DNA from: Cyanophora paradoxa
Taxonomy: Eukaryota; Glaucocystophyceae; Cyanophorales; Cyanophoraceae
Reading direction: 5' to 3'
DNA length: 64,000 nt
NCBI GenBank assembly: GCA_004431415.1
Contig: QPMI01000226.1
Coordinates: 1-64,000, forward strand
The notes below the pieces were generated by a model. The model ran no database searches and was not told where the DNA came from. It saw only the letters and a program-made list of their open reading frames with translations. The translations under genes and the position numbers were made by a program. Each line of letters starts with the position of its first letter. The stretch's first letter is position 1. This document shows positions 29,901 to 40,869 of this stretch, piece by piece.

Positions 29901-32900
29901 ATGCTGTCACGATCGTGGGCGGGACCATTCACCTAGTTGGAGATGTTTCCGTGTCACGGCTCTCAAGCGGAGGCGGTGGCAGCTTCACTGGCGAAGTGAA
30001 CACCACGACGGGCATCAACGTGGGCGGGCCTGGCGCGGCGCCGCTCTTCTCGGTGGACCCGGCGGGCAACACCGTGGTCCGGGGCAGCCTGATCGTGGAC
30101 GGCGCGTTCAAGGCCGGCATGGCGTCCTTCTTTGACGAGTCGAAGCCGCTGCTCAACGCGACGAGCCCCCAGGGCCTGTCGATCACGACGATGGCGGGGT
30201 CGCTGGAGCTGAAGCCGAGCTCGGGGGAGGTCTTGACAACGGCGGCGCTGCTGACGTCGACGAACCCGGCGGGCCTCAAGGTGTCGAACGCTGCGGGCGT
30301 CGTGGTGGACACGAACGGGACGGCGGCCGTGTCGGCGCTGGGCGCGGTGTCGGTGAAGGGCGCATCGGTGTCGGTGGCGGGGCCGGCGACGTTCAGCGAC
30401 CCGGCAAACTTCAGCGCTGGCGTAACTATTCTGGGCGGGTCGACATTCGCGGGTCATCTCGCTGTGATGGCGGACGTGTCGGCTACGGGCCAGGTGAATG
30501 CGACGCAGGGGCTGAACGTAGGCGGGCCGGGCGCGGCGCCCGTGTTTTCTGTCGATGCCATGGGGAAGGTGTCGGCTGCATCCGTCTCAGTTGCAGCAGA
30601 CATGATGGTGCATTCCGCGTTTCAATTCGCCCTAACTTCTTTCTTTCATTGAATGCATCAATCTTACGCTCTTTGTGCAGGTTTCCTCTATCGTCACCTC
30701 AAGTGTAAAATCGAGCGCCACTTCCAACCTGGCGTTAAGCGCTCCCAATGGCTCCGTCTCTCTCTCATCGGCGGCATCGGCCCTTCCAAGTTCAGTGTCT
30801 ATTTCAAGTTCATCTATCAATCTGAATGGAGCTGTATACCTGGCGTCCCTGTCAGCAAGCACTAGTGGATTCTTTGCCGGTGAAGTGAACACCACGACGG
30901 GCATCAACGTGGGCGGGCCGGGCGCGGCGCCGCTCTTCTCGGTGGACCCGGCGGGCAACACCGTGGTCCGGGGCAGCCTGATCGTGGACGGCGCGTTCAA
31001 GGCCGGCATGGCGTCCTTCTTTGACGAGTCGAAGCCGCTGCTCAACGCGACGAGCCCCCAGGGCCTGTCGATCACGACGATGGCGGGGTCGCTGGAGCTG
31101 AAGCCGAGCTCGGGGGAGGTCTTGACAACGGCGGCGCTGCTGACGTCGACGAACCCGGCGGGCCTCAAGGTGTCGAACGCCGCGGGCGTCGTAGTGGACA
31201 CGAACGGGACGGCGGCCGTGTCGGCGCTGGGCGCGGTGTCGGTGAAGGGCGCATCGGTGTCGGTGGCGGGGCCGGCGACGTTCAGCGACCCGGCAAACTT
31301 CAGCTCCAGCCTGACCGTCGGGGGCGGGGCGACACTCTCGGGGCCTGTCGTAGCGATGGCGGGCGTGTCGGCGACGGGCCAGGTGAACGCAACGCAGGGG
31401 CTGAACGTGGGCGGGCCGGGCGCGGCGCCGCTCTTCTCGGTGGACCCGGCGGGTAACGCTGCCGTTGGTGGGACGCTCTCTGTCAAAGGTGGTTTCGTCG
31501 GCCCCATGACCTTCTCTGATCCGGTTTCGGTGTGCTCTTTGTCTGCGTGCATTACAACACAGCGCTCGCTCACTTTATTATGCAGGCTCCGGGAGTGAAG
31601 GCGCCGTCAGACCTCGCTCTAACGGCCCCGAACGGGAGCGTGACGGTGGCGTCGTCGCCAGTCGCGGCCGGCAGCAGCGTGGCTACGATATCGGCTTCGT
31701 CAGTCGTCCTCTCCGGTGCGGTTTCCGTCAACTCTCTCTCCAGTATGGGGGATGTGGCGACTGTTGGCTACGTCAACGCGTCTTTGGGGCTCGTTGTTGG
31801 CGCTTCGGGAGCACCGCCCGCATTCTCAGTTGACGCGGGCGGCAAGACCGCCGTGTCTGCTCTGTTCTCTGCCTCTGACGTAACGGTGGGCTCCCCGTGC
31901 TCTCCTCGCCCCATCCGATCCAATGTGATGCGCGCAGGCACAAACTCTCGTCGCGTCAATGTTGAAGGCGCCCGGAGCTTCGAACCTCGCCATGTCCGCG
32001 AATGGATCCGTGTCGTTGGCGTCTTCATCCGGTGCAAACTCGATTGTGCTCAACGGCGCCTCCATCACCCTCGCCGGCGCCGTCTCTGCCAGCAGCATCT
32101 CAAGCCCGGGTGCGGCATCGTTCGGCGGGCTCGTCAACATGTCCCAGGGCCTCAACGTCGGCGCCCCGGGCGCCCCGCCGGTCTTCTCCGTGGACCCGGC
32201 CGGCAACACTGTTGTGGGGGGTTCACTTGCTGTGAAGGGCGGTTTTGCTGGCCCCATGTCTTTTTCCGATCCAGTTGTGGTTCGCCACTCGTTAGCCTCG
32301 AGTACCGTGATCTCCTTTGCTGACTCCTTCGTTTGCTCAGGCTCCCGGTATCAAGGCTCCCGCCAACCTCGACCTGAATGCACCGAACGGGACGATTTCC
32401 CTTGTAACCTCGCCGTCTGCTGTCGCCACGAATGTCGTGACCATTGCAGCCTCGGCCATCGACCTTCTGGGAGCTGTCTCCGTCAATAGGCTGAACAGCG
32501 CAGGCGGCGCATCTTTTGGCGGTGAGGTCAATGCCTCCCAGATAAACGTCGGTCCTCCGGGGGCGCCGCCGGTCTTTTCCGTAGACACCAGCGGCAAGCT
32601 CGCTATTGCAAGTGTAGTCGCTGCCGGCGATGTGATGGTGAGTCCGACGCAGGCAGCTGCATTCGCAGGCAGCTGATCGCTCTCCACAGGCACAAGCAGT
32701 TGTCGCACCAGCCGTCATGGCGCCGGGGGCTGCCAACCTGGCGCTCAGTGCAAACGGATCAGTGTCCCTCTCTTCTTCCGCCTCCGCCGCCGCAAACAAT
32801 ATAGTTATGGCCAGCTCCTCCATCACTCTTGCTGGGCCGGTCTCTGTCAACAGCCTGAACAGTCCCGGTGAGGCGTCGTTCGGTGGGCTGGTCAACATGT

Positions 32901-35658
32901 CGCAAGGCTTGAACGTCGGTGCTCCGGGCGCCCCGCCGGCCTTCTCGGTCGATGCCGGCGGCAACGTCCTCGCCAATTCGCTCGCGCTCAAGGGCGGCTT
33001 CTCGGGCGGCTCCGTTGCATTCGCGGACCCCATCACGGTGAGCGGCTCTGCCCAATCGCATGCAAGGATCGCACCCTCACCAGTTCCGTTCTTCGCAGGC
33101 GCCGGGCCTCAAGGCCCCGTCCGACCTCTCGCTGTCCGCTCCGAACGGCACGGTCTCGCTCGCCTCGTCAGGCTCGGCGACCCCCGCCGGGCCGAGCGCC
33201 ATCACGCTCGCCGCGACGGCGATCAATCTTGTCGGGACGGTCTCGATGAGCGGGCTCGACGTGACGGGCGACGCGGCCTTCAACGGGCTCATCAACACGA
33301 CGCTGGGCGTGCAGGTGGGGCCGCCGGGCGCCCCGCCGGCGTTCTCGGTGGACGGAGGCGGCAGAGTTGCCGCGTCCGAGGTCGTGTCGACGGGCGACAT
33401 CGTCGCTCCCTCCGTGAAGGCCCCAGCCGCATCGAACCTGGCGCTCAGCGCCCCCAATGGGAGCGTGTCGCTGTCGTCGTCGGCGCCTCCGGCCGGGCCG
33501 AGCAGCGTTACCATCGCGGGCTCGTCCATCAATCTCGTCGGCGCCGTCTCTGCTGGCAGCCTCTCGAGCTCCGGCGAGGCGTCGTTTGGCGGGCAGGTGA
33601 ACTCGACGCAAGGGCTCAACGTCGGCGCCCCGGGCGCCCCGCCGGTCTTCTCCGTGGACCCATCCGGCAACACAGTTGTGGGCGGTAAACTTGCCGTATC
33701 GGGCGGTTTCACCGGCCCCATATCTTCTTCCACCACAATTTCGGTTCGCCTCTCATTGTCACAAAGTTTCGCACTCTTCTTTGCTGAGTCTTCGTTCGTT
33801 CAGGCTCCCGGCATCACGGCTCCCGTCAACCTCGATTTGTTTGCGCCGACGGGGATGATTTCCCTCTCGTCGTCTGCACCGAGCGGGATGATCTCCCTCA
33901 CCGCCCCGTCCATCAATCTCGCCGGCGCTGCCTATGTCAACAGCCTCTCGAGCTCGGGCGGGGCGTCGTTCGGCGGGCAGGTCAACATGTCGCAGGGCCT
34001 CCAAGTCGGCGCCCCGGGCGCCCCGCCGGTCTTCTCCGTGGACGCCGCCGGCAACGTCCTCGCCAGCTCGCTCGCGCTCATGAACGGCATCACGGGCGAC
34101 GTCACGGTGCGCCGCCCCACCCGCCCGCGCGAGCGCTGCGACGGCGGCTGAGGCGCCGGCTGCCGCGCAGGCGCAGTCGGTGGTCTCGCCCTCCGTGAAG
34201 GCCCCGGAGTCGATGGACCTGGCGCTGAGCGCGGCGAACGGGTCCGTCTCGCTGGCGTCGGCGTCGGCCGGCGGGAGCAGCGCGGTGAAGATCACGGGGG
34301 CGACCATCGCCCTCGCCGGCGACGTCTCCGCCAAGAGCCTCGCCGTCGTCCCGCCCGCCGGCCCGCCGACCTTCTCCGTGGACCCCTCGGGCGCTGTCTC
34401 CGCCCAGCTCCTCTCCGTCCCCTCGGTCAAGGCCGCCGCGAACCTCGCCGTGTCGGCCCCCAACGGGACCCTCTCCCTCTCGGCGGCCTCGCCCTCGACG
34501 CCGGCGGGGTCGAGCACGGTGACGATCGCGAGCTCGAACATCGCCCTCGCGGGGGCCGTCGTCGCGAACAGCCTCCGCTCCATAGGCGACCTCTCCGCCC
34601 CGCGCCTCGTCGCCGGCGAGGTCGCCGCCAACGGCACCCTCTCCCTCTCCGCCTCCGTCCCCTCGGCCAGCGCCGGCAACGTCACCATCTCCGCCGCCCT
34701 CGTCACCCTCAGCAGCAACGTCGCCGTCGTCGGGGGCGCCCAGATCGCCGGCGCCCTCTCCGCCGGCTCCTTCTCCGCCACCAACATCAGCGCCGTGCGC
34801 CCCGCCCCGCCCCGCCCCGCGCCCGCCGGCGTGCTCACACGCCGCCTGGCGCAGGGCGGCCTGGTGGCGAACACGCTGAAGCCGTCGGCGGCCAACCTGG
34901 CGCTCTCGGCGCCCAACGGGCAGGTGACGATCTCGGGGTCGGCGGCGCCGCCGCCGGCCGGCGTGAGCGCCGTGGCGATCGATGGGGACCTCATCGCGCT
35001 GAACGGCGACGTCACCGCCGACTCGCTCACCGCCGCCGGCTCCCTCACCGCCGCCTCCGCCAAGGCCCGCCCCCCGCCCCGCCCCCCTCGAGGGGCCGCC
35101 CCTCACCGCCGGGGCGCAGGTGGCGTCGGTCTCGATCGGGCCGGCGGGGGGGTCGGGGACGGACGGGGCGATCTCGAGCGCGGGGAGCCTCTCGATCTCG
35201 GCGGGCAACAGCAGCGCCGCCCCGCCCTCGCCCTCCGCCGGTTCCATCACCATCTCCACCTCCGTCCGCCCCCCCGCCCCCCCGCCCCTGGCCGGGGCCG
35301 ACGGGGCGGGGCGCAGGGCACGGGGGTGCTGGCGGTGGACGACCTGCAGATGAAGGGCTCGCGCATCTCCTCGACGATCGGCCATGTGCGCTTCGCGGCG
35401 AGCGCGTCGCCGTCGACCCCCATGGGGAACCTCATCTACGCGAACCCGGATCTAGCCGCCGGGAGCATGACGATCAACCTGGAGGCGTGCAACGCCGACA
35501 GCGCCGGCGCCCTCGTCCTCATCTACTGCGAGGGCACCGGCACCTACACCTGCACCGTCGGCTCCCAGACCTTCACCCCCAGCCCCTCCAACGACGTCTT
35601 CACCTGCGGCTGCTTCGACAAGGGCTCCGGCGTCTTCAGCTGGCGCTGCAAGATGTGA
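23958..35658 (+). CDS. Giant secreted beta-repeat protein
   Basis: One multi-exon gene of about 3,400-3,600 residues is likely. The ATG at 23958 leads to a hydrophobic signal (ARLLVPVVLWLCLSRAHA) before WCV. The rest is Gly/Ser/Thr/Val-rich repeats with NVGGPGAAPLFSVDPAGN and GSLTVDGAFKAG motifs, like trimeric fibre or beta-solenoid repeats. From 25,626 the unit is exactly 166 residues. In the 3' half, exons code about one ~100-residue module each (start APGIKAPANLDL, end GPMSFSDPV). Each long unit has sequons (NATS, NGTA, NATQ). The C-terminus is a Cys-containing domain ending FSWRCKM. Introns are ~60-90 nt (for example 28,333-28,410). A cell-surface or scale/sheath role is inference. Confidence 0.75.
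25626..28262 (+). repeat. Five exact-length 498-bp tandem coding repeats plus a partial sixth
   Basis: Units begin at 25626, 26124, 26622, 27120, 27618 and (partial) 28116. Every step is 498 bp with no indels, and only scattered base changes separate units. The frame is kept (166 codons). Such uniformity points to recent duplication or ongoing gene conversion. Confidence 0.92.
28260..29008 (+). repeat. Duplicated ~750-bp coding block including an intron (first copy)
   Basis: This block is near-identical to 29,662-30,412, 1402 bp downstream. It includes the whole intron at 28,333-28,410 (GTGCGTAAAACG ... TTTCTGCAG), the APGVKAPANLDI exon start and most of one 166-residue unit. The intron is as conserved as the exons, so the duplication is recent or homogenised. 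Confidence 0.88.
29662..30412 (+). repeat. Duplicated ~750-bp coding block including an intron (second copy)
   Basis: Second copy of the block at 28,260-29,008. It diverges at 30,413, where the next codons change to a unique module. One additional 498-bp unit lies between the copies, and a further related unit lies at about 30,890-31,455. Confidence 0.88.
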
Positions 35659-35959
35659 GCCGTCGCCTCGTTGTAAAGATCCCTCTTTCTTTTAGTTTAG
35701 TTTAAGTAGGGTTACGTAGGGTCTATTTATTGTTTCTTTGCTAGCCCTACACCTCGCGGGGCGGGCCCGCAGCTTAGCTTGCGGTTGTTCAGAATCTTCA
35801 CGTTGTCGTTTACATTCAATCGATGAACTCTTGCTTGCGTGTTAGGCCCGCGCATGATGATGGATGCGATGCATGCGCACGCGCGCGCGGGGTAGGGTGC
35901 ACTTCGTTCGCACGCCGGCTGCCGGAAGCTCTCCGAGCTCGAGGCCGAAGCTTAGCTCC
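35659..35959. other. Intergenic between repeat protein and ubiquilin
   Basis: 300 bp without a gene. A T-rich stretch (TTCTTTTAGTTTAGTTTAAG) just after the stop is the likely 3' UTR. The remainder should hold the ubiquilin promoter. Confidence 0.5.
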
Positions 35960-37965
35960 GATGGCCCCGATAACGCTCCAGGTCAAGTCGTCGACGGGCG
36001 CCAAGTTCACCGTAGAGGTGCGCCGGGCGCCGCACGTGGCTCCGGATGAGCGCGTGGCGCCGTCTGAGCGCCGGGCCGAGCGCTCCTGCGTGCTCCGCGC
36101 GTCATTCTACGCTCGCTGAACTTGCTTTCCACCAGGTGGAGCCGAGCGAGACCATCAGCGCCCTGAAAACGACTCTCGAGCAGAAGTCCGAGATTCCAGC
36201 CTCGCAGCAGCGGCTCATTTACCGCGGACGTATTCTCAAGGACGACCTCACTATCGAGAGCTACAGTGCGCCTCCCGCCGGCCCCCCGCCTGCTGCCGGC
36301 GGCCCGTGACCATTCCTCGCAGACATTGAGAATGACCACACGCTGCACCTCGTTCGAAACGCATCTCAGTCGTCTACTGGCGCCTCGGCGGCTGCGCCGA
36401 CAGCGGCCGCACAAACCGCGCCGGCAGCAACAGGTTCGCTTCGCTCGAATGGTCTTCGCCCGTCTCGTGGGGCCGGGCTGCCTGGCGCTCTCTTATCCAA
36501 GCTAAGTCTGAGCACCTATGTCGCCTCGTTGACTGGCAAGCTCAGGGGCGCCAGCCGCTGGAGGACAGGCAGCGGGCATGGATCCTTTCGGCATGGGCGG
36601 GATGTTCGGAGGGTTCGGCGGCGGCATGGGAGTGCCAAACTTGGGTCAGTTCCAGCAGCAGATGATGCAGAACCCCGACATGATGCGCGAGATGATGAAC
36701 TCGCCGATGATGCAGGCGCGCTCTGCTCGCGCCCCCGCCAGACGCTCTCTGCCCGCGCTGACGCGCTGCTGCAGTCGATGATGAACAACCCGGAGCTGCT
36801 GCGGTCGCTCATGATGGCGAACCCGGCGATGCGGCAGGTCATCGAGAACAACCCCGAGATCAACCAGTGCGCCGGGCGCCGCAGCGCGCCCCGAAGCCTC
36901 CTCGCCTGACCGCCGTCGCGCCTCGCCGCAGCATGCTCAACGATCCGCAGGTGGGGCCCTCCTTTTCGCTCCTTTTCGCTCCTTTGCGGGGCGCGGGGCG
37001 TGACTGTGCGCGGGGCGCAGCTGCTGCGGCAGACGATGGAGATGGCGCGGAACCCGGAGCTGATGCGGGAGATGACGCGGAACGCGGACCGGGCGATGAG
37101 CAACATCGAGGCGCTGCCCGGCGGCTTCGACGCGCTGCGCCGCATGTACACCAACGTCCAGGAGCCCCTCATGAACGCCGCGACGGGGCCCGCCGCCAAC
37201 CCCTTCGCTGCCCTCTTCGGCGGCGCCCCCGGCGCCGGCGCCGGCCAGACCGCCGCCCCGCCCGCGCCCCAGGGCCAGCCCAACAACGCCCCGCTCCCCA
37301 ACCCCTGGGCCCCCTCGGCGCCCGCCCGGCGACCGGCACCGGCGCGGCACCGGCCGGCGGCGCGGCAGCAGGGGCGCGGGCGGGGCGGCGGCGGGCGGCG
37401 CGGCGGCGGCGAACCCGTTCGCGGCGCTGGGCGGCATGGGCGGCATGGGCATGCCGGGGATGGGGATGCCGGGGATGGGGATGGACCCGAGCGCCATCGC
37501 CGGCCTCATGCAGGCGCGCCCCGCCGCCCCGCCCCCGCCGCCGCCGCCGCCGCTGACGGAGGGGCCGGCGGCAGAACCCGGCGATGCAGCAGATGATGAG
37601 CACGATGCTCTCGAACCCGCAGTTCGTCGAGTCGGTGCGCCGCGCGCCGCCCCTCCCCCGGGGGCCGGGCTGTGGTGAGGGGCGGGGGCGCAGATGATGG
37701 ACGCGAACCCTTTCGTGCGGGAGATGGCGGCGGCGAACCCGCAGCTGCGCACCATGCTCACCAACCCCGAGTTCCTCCGCAGCCTCTCCAACCCCCAGAC
37801 CCTCTCGGCCATGATGCAGCTCCAGTCCGCGATGGGCACCCTCCAGCAGGCCGGCCTCTTCCCCGGCGCCCCCGGGGCGCCCGGCGGGGCCTCGGCCGCC
37901 GGGGGCGGGGCGGCGGGCGGGGCGCCGCTGGACATGGCGGCGATGATGCAGGGCCTCCAGGGCCT

Positions 37966-38000
<35 letters not shown>

Positions 38001-38227
38001 CCTCCCCGCCCCCGCCGGCCGGTGCGCTGCGGCGGGGCCAGCGGGGCGCCTCGCTGGGGCTGAGGGGGGCGGGGCGGGGCGCAGGCCCTCCGGAGGAGGT
38101 GTACGCGGGCCAGCTGCGGCAGCTGGAGGACATGGGCTTCCTCGAGCGCGACGCGAACCTCGCCGCCCTCACCGCCACCCGCGGCAACGTACAGGCCGCC
38201 GTCGACCGCCTCCTCGGCGGCCTCTGA
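35960..38227 (+). CDS. DSK2: Ubiquilin (Dsk2-type ubiquitin shuttle)
   Basis: Delivers ubiquitinated proteins to the proteasome. The N-terminal ubiquitin-like domain ([10 protein letters not shown], ... [15 protein letters not shown] ... HTLHLVRN) is split by two introns. STI1-type Met/Asn-rich repeats follow: [54 protein letters not shown] with the family hallmark [14 protein letters not shown] Gly/Met/Pro-rich region and a second STI1 pair ([17 protein letters not shown]) come next. The C-terminal UBA domain ([19 protein letters not shown] ... [13 protein letters not shown]) ends at 38,227. About seven short introns are used. All domains of the family are present and the order is normal. 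Confidence 0.93.
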
Positions 38228-39431
38228 GCCCCGCGCCCCCGCACCCCGCCCCGCCCCCCGCACCCCGCCCCCCTCCCGCCCCCTCCGGCCCCCGCCTCCC
38301 CCGCTCGCCCCGGCCCCTGTAAAATTCACCCGAATTCCCCACTGGGCCACGGCGCCGCGCGCCCGGTGCAAGCTAGTGGGGGGCCCGCATCAGGACTGGC
38401 AGCCCGCACAGATTCTTTCGACTGCGGAAGTGTAAGTAGTATGCCCTTACGATTCATGATCATCATGGCCCAGTGGCATCGGACTATAGCTAGTACCGTA
38501 CTACGGTAGTACGTGAATCATGGCATCTAATCATGATCATGATCATGAGTATGCCCAGTGCCCGGCCAGCTAGGCCCCCCATGGCCACCGAGCCGCTGAG
38601 CCGCCGGGCCGAGCCGAGTCGGATCCGGAGGGCTCAGCGGCTGGCGGCGGCCCGGCCTTGCGCACTGCGGCATGCGGCGGCCTGTAGCTAGCGGAGGGTC
38701 ATGCGGGAGGTGTGGAAGGCCAACGAGATGAGGGTCACGAGGACGCCCATCGCCTCCCTCTCCCGCGCCCGGCCCTGCCCCACCGATCGCTAGCTAGCTA
38801 TAGCCCCCTGACTCGTGACTCTGTGATCAGTGAGCCAACAGTACTACCGTAGTACCGTAGTACGGCAGTGCCACCCCCGTGACCGGTGCCCGGCCTTGCG
38901 TGATCATAAGACTCTGAGATCTAGAGGCTTGACTCAGTGAGCTCGAGTTACAGTGCCACGGTGATCATGATCATCGAATCATGACACGTGCCACACGGTG
39001 CACGTGCACAATCAGGATAAATCGATCAGTACCGTAGTACCGTAGTACCGTATTACTACGCCGTGACGGTAGTCACTGAGTACTGCCTGGTCCCTTGGCC
39101 AGCTGCCAGGCCCACGATCCAATGATCAGCGGCTTGCACTGCCAGGCTGCCGCAGTGCGGCACATGTACAGCGGCTGCAAGCCTTTGAGGCTTCGAGAGT
39201 TTCATCCGACAAAAATAAATCGGTGTATTGAATTGCCAGGCATTGAATTGGGGGGGCCGCGGGCCAAGGAAGCGCGAGAGGGGGAGGGAAAGAAGGGTGG
39301 GGTGATGGGGGGGAGGGGGGGAGGGGGAGGGGGGAGGGGGGGGCGGGAAGGGGGAGGAGGGGTTAGGGTCTGGGAAAGAGAGAGGAACAAGGCGGCAGAA
39401 GGAGAGGAAGATGAGAGGGGGCGGGTGGGTG
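38228..39431. other. Intergenic, palindrome-rich, convergent 3' ends
   Basis: There is no gene in 1.2 kb between two convergent genes. The stretch holds several GTACCGTAGTACGGTA-type inverted repeats (about 38,489-38,512, 38,840-38,865 and 39,030-39,056) and TGATCATGATCATGAT. A strong G-rich, purine-only tract (39,245-39,420) could form G-quadruplex or triplex DNA. Confidence 0.6.
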
Positions 39432-40760
39432 TCAGGGGGGCGGGGCGGGGCCCGGGGCGAGGGAGGGGCGGGTGCGGGTGGGCTCGACGCGGGCGAGGCC
39501 GGAGAGGGGGTAGTAGCCGCCGTAGAAGTGGACGGGGAAGACGTGCCCCGAGGGGAGCTCCCCCGCGAACGACATGATGAACGCCGACTGCCCGTCCCCG
39601 CTCGACGCGTGGCTGCCCCCACCCGCCCCCCGCCCCCTCAGCCCGCCGCGCCGTGGGGCGGGGCGGGGGGGCGGGGCGGGGGGACCTGAACATCCAGTCG
39701 ACGCGGCGGGCGTCCTCGAAGGGCATCAGCTTGTTCGCGTACTCCCCCTCCCCCGTCCCCACCCCGTACTCCAGCCGCACCGGCGCCTCCCGCACCAGCA
39801 CCACGGGCGTCCCCTCCGCCAGCCCGTGCGGCCCCGCCCCGGCCCGGGGCCCCGGGGCCCCGCCGGCGGCGGCGGCCCCGGCGGCGGCGGGGTCGGCGAG
39901 GCAAGCGACGAGGTCCTGCACCTTCATCGCGAACGACTCCGCCAGGTACCTGCGCCCCGTGAGCGTGAGCGCCCCCCCGGGGCGGCGAGGGAGGGCGGGC
40001 GGGGGGCGGGGGCGGCGCACTTGGGGGTGATGGCGCTGTTCTGCGCCGCCTTCGCCTGCCCCTTGTACTCCACCTCCACCTCGTACCTGCGGGGGGTGAG
40101 CGCGCCGGGGGCCGGGGCGGGGCGGGGCGGGCGGGGCGCGCGTGGTGGGGGCGTCGCGGAGCTCCCGCATGGACTCGGCCTGCTGCACCTCCGTCAGGTC
40201 GAACACGAAGAGGTTCTTGTGGTTGTACGAGATCCGCCGCTTCCGCCGGATCGTGTCCGGCAGCCCCGGCGGCCGCCCCCGCTCCCCGAGCGGCTCTTCC
40301 AGGTTCACCGAGAAGCTGCGCCGCCGCCGTCGGCCACCCCTGCCGGCCGCGCGCGGTGCCGGGACGCACCGCACGCGGTAGTCTTCCCTGTCCAGCCGGT
40401 CGACGGGCTCCTTCCGCATGACCTCGCGCGAGCTCCCCGTTGGGTCGGGCGGGTCCACGCGCTGCGACACACGGAGCCGCTTCGCGTAAATGCTGTCCTC
40501 CACCACCGTCCACGTAGGCGTATTCGCCCAGGCCGTGTTCTTATCCAGCTTGTGCTTCATCCTGTCGAACTCCTCCTTCGTCAGGTTCTGCGCGGCACTC
40601 GTCGTTAGCTGCGAGCTCCGCTTGGCGCGGGAGCGTTCCGTGCCTTGATGCGGGCCTCGATCTCGTGGTGCTGCGCATGCTGGTACTGCGCGAACCATCC
40701 CTGCAGCAACTCCTGCGTCTCCGTGTCCAGCGCGAAGCGCCGGACGTGTGCACCGCTCAT
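39432..40760 (-). CDS. Cet1-like mRNA 5'-triphosphatase (tunnel fold) with C-terminal extension
   Basis: Removes the gamma-phosphate of nascent mRNA as the first capping step. The family marks are in order: HHEIEARIK (acidic strand 1), a KLDKNTAWANTPTW... TVVEDSIYAKRLRV segment, FSVNLEEP, DTIRRKRRISY, LFVFDLTEVQQ, and YEVEVEYKG (the second Glu-x-Glu metal site). After the tunnel domain there is an extension of ~150 residues with LAESFAMKVQDLV and IMSFAGELPSGHVFPVHFY that I do not recognise. The first intron is GC-AG (AAG|GCACGG ... GCGCAG), and another also starts with GC. Plants and animals use an unrelated cysteine phosphatase instead. It is divergent from the MPV17-like gene by 109 bp. Confidence 0.74.
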
Positions 40761-40869
40761 CTAGCGCACGCCGCGCTTCTTACGACCGCCGCGCTTCTCT
40801 TAGATCCTTCGAATTCCGGGCTGCAGCGCGAGTGTACTCTACCCCGCCCTCAGCCCACTCTACCCCCCC
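40761..40869. promoter_or_regulatory. Bidirectional promoter, triphosphatase / MPV17-like
   Basis: Only 109 bp separate the two start codons, so both promoters must fit here or in the 5' coding regions. A duplicated CGCCGCGCTTCT (about 40,769 and 40,788) is visible. Confidence 0.4.

Noticed and set aside
38228-38400. Extra exon after ubiquilin
   Set aside because: The UBA domain ends normally at the 38,227 stop. The following C-rich sequence is 3' UTR-like with no domain.
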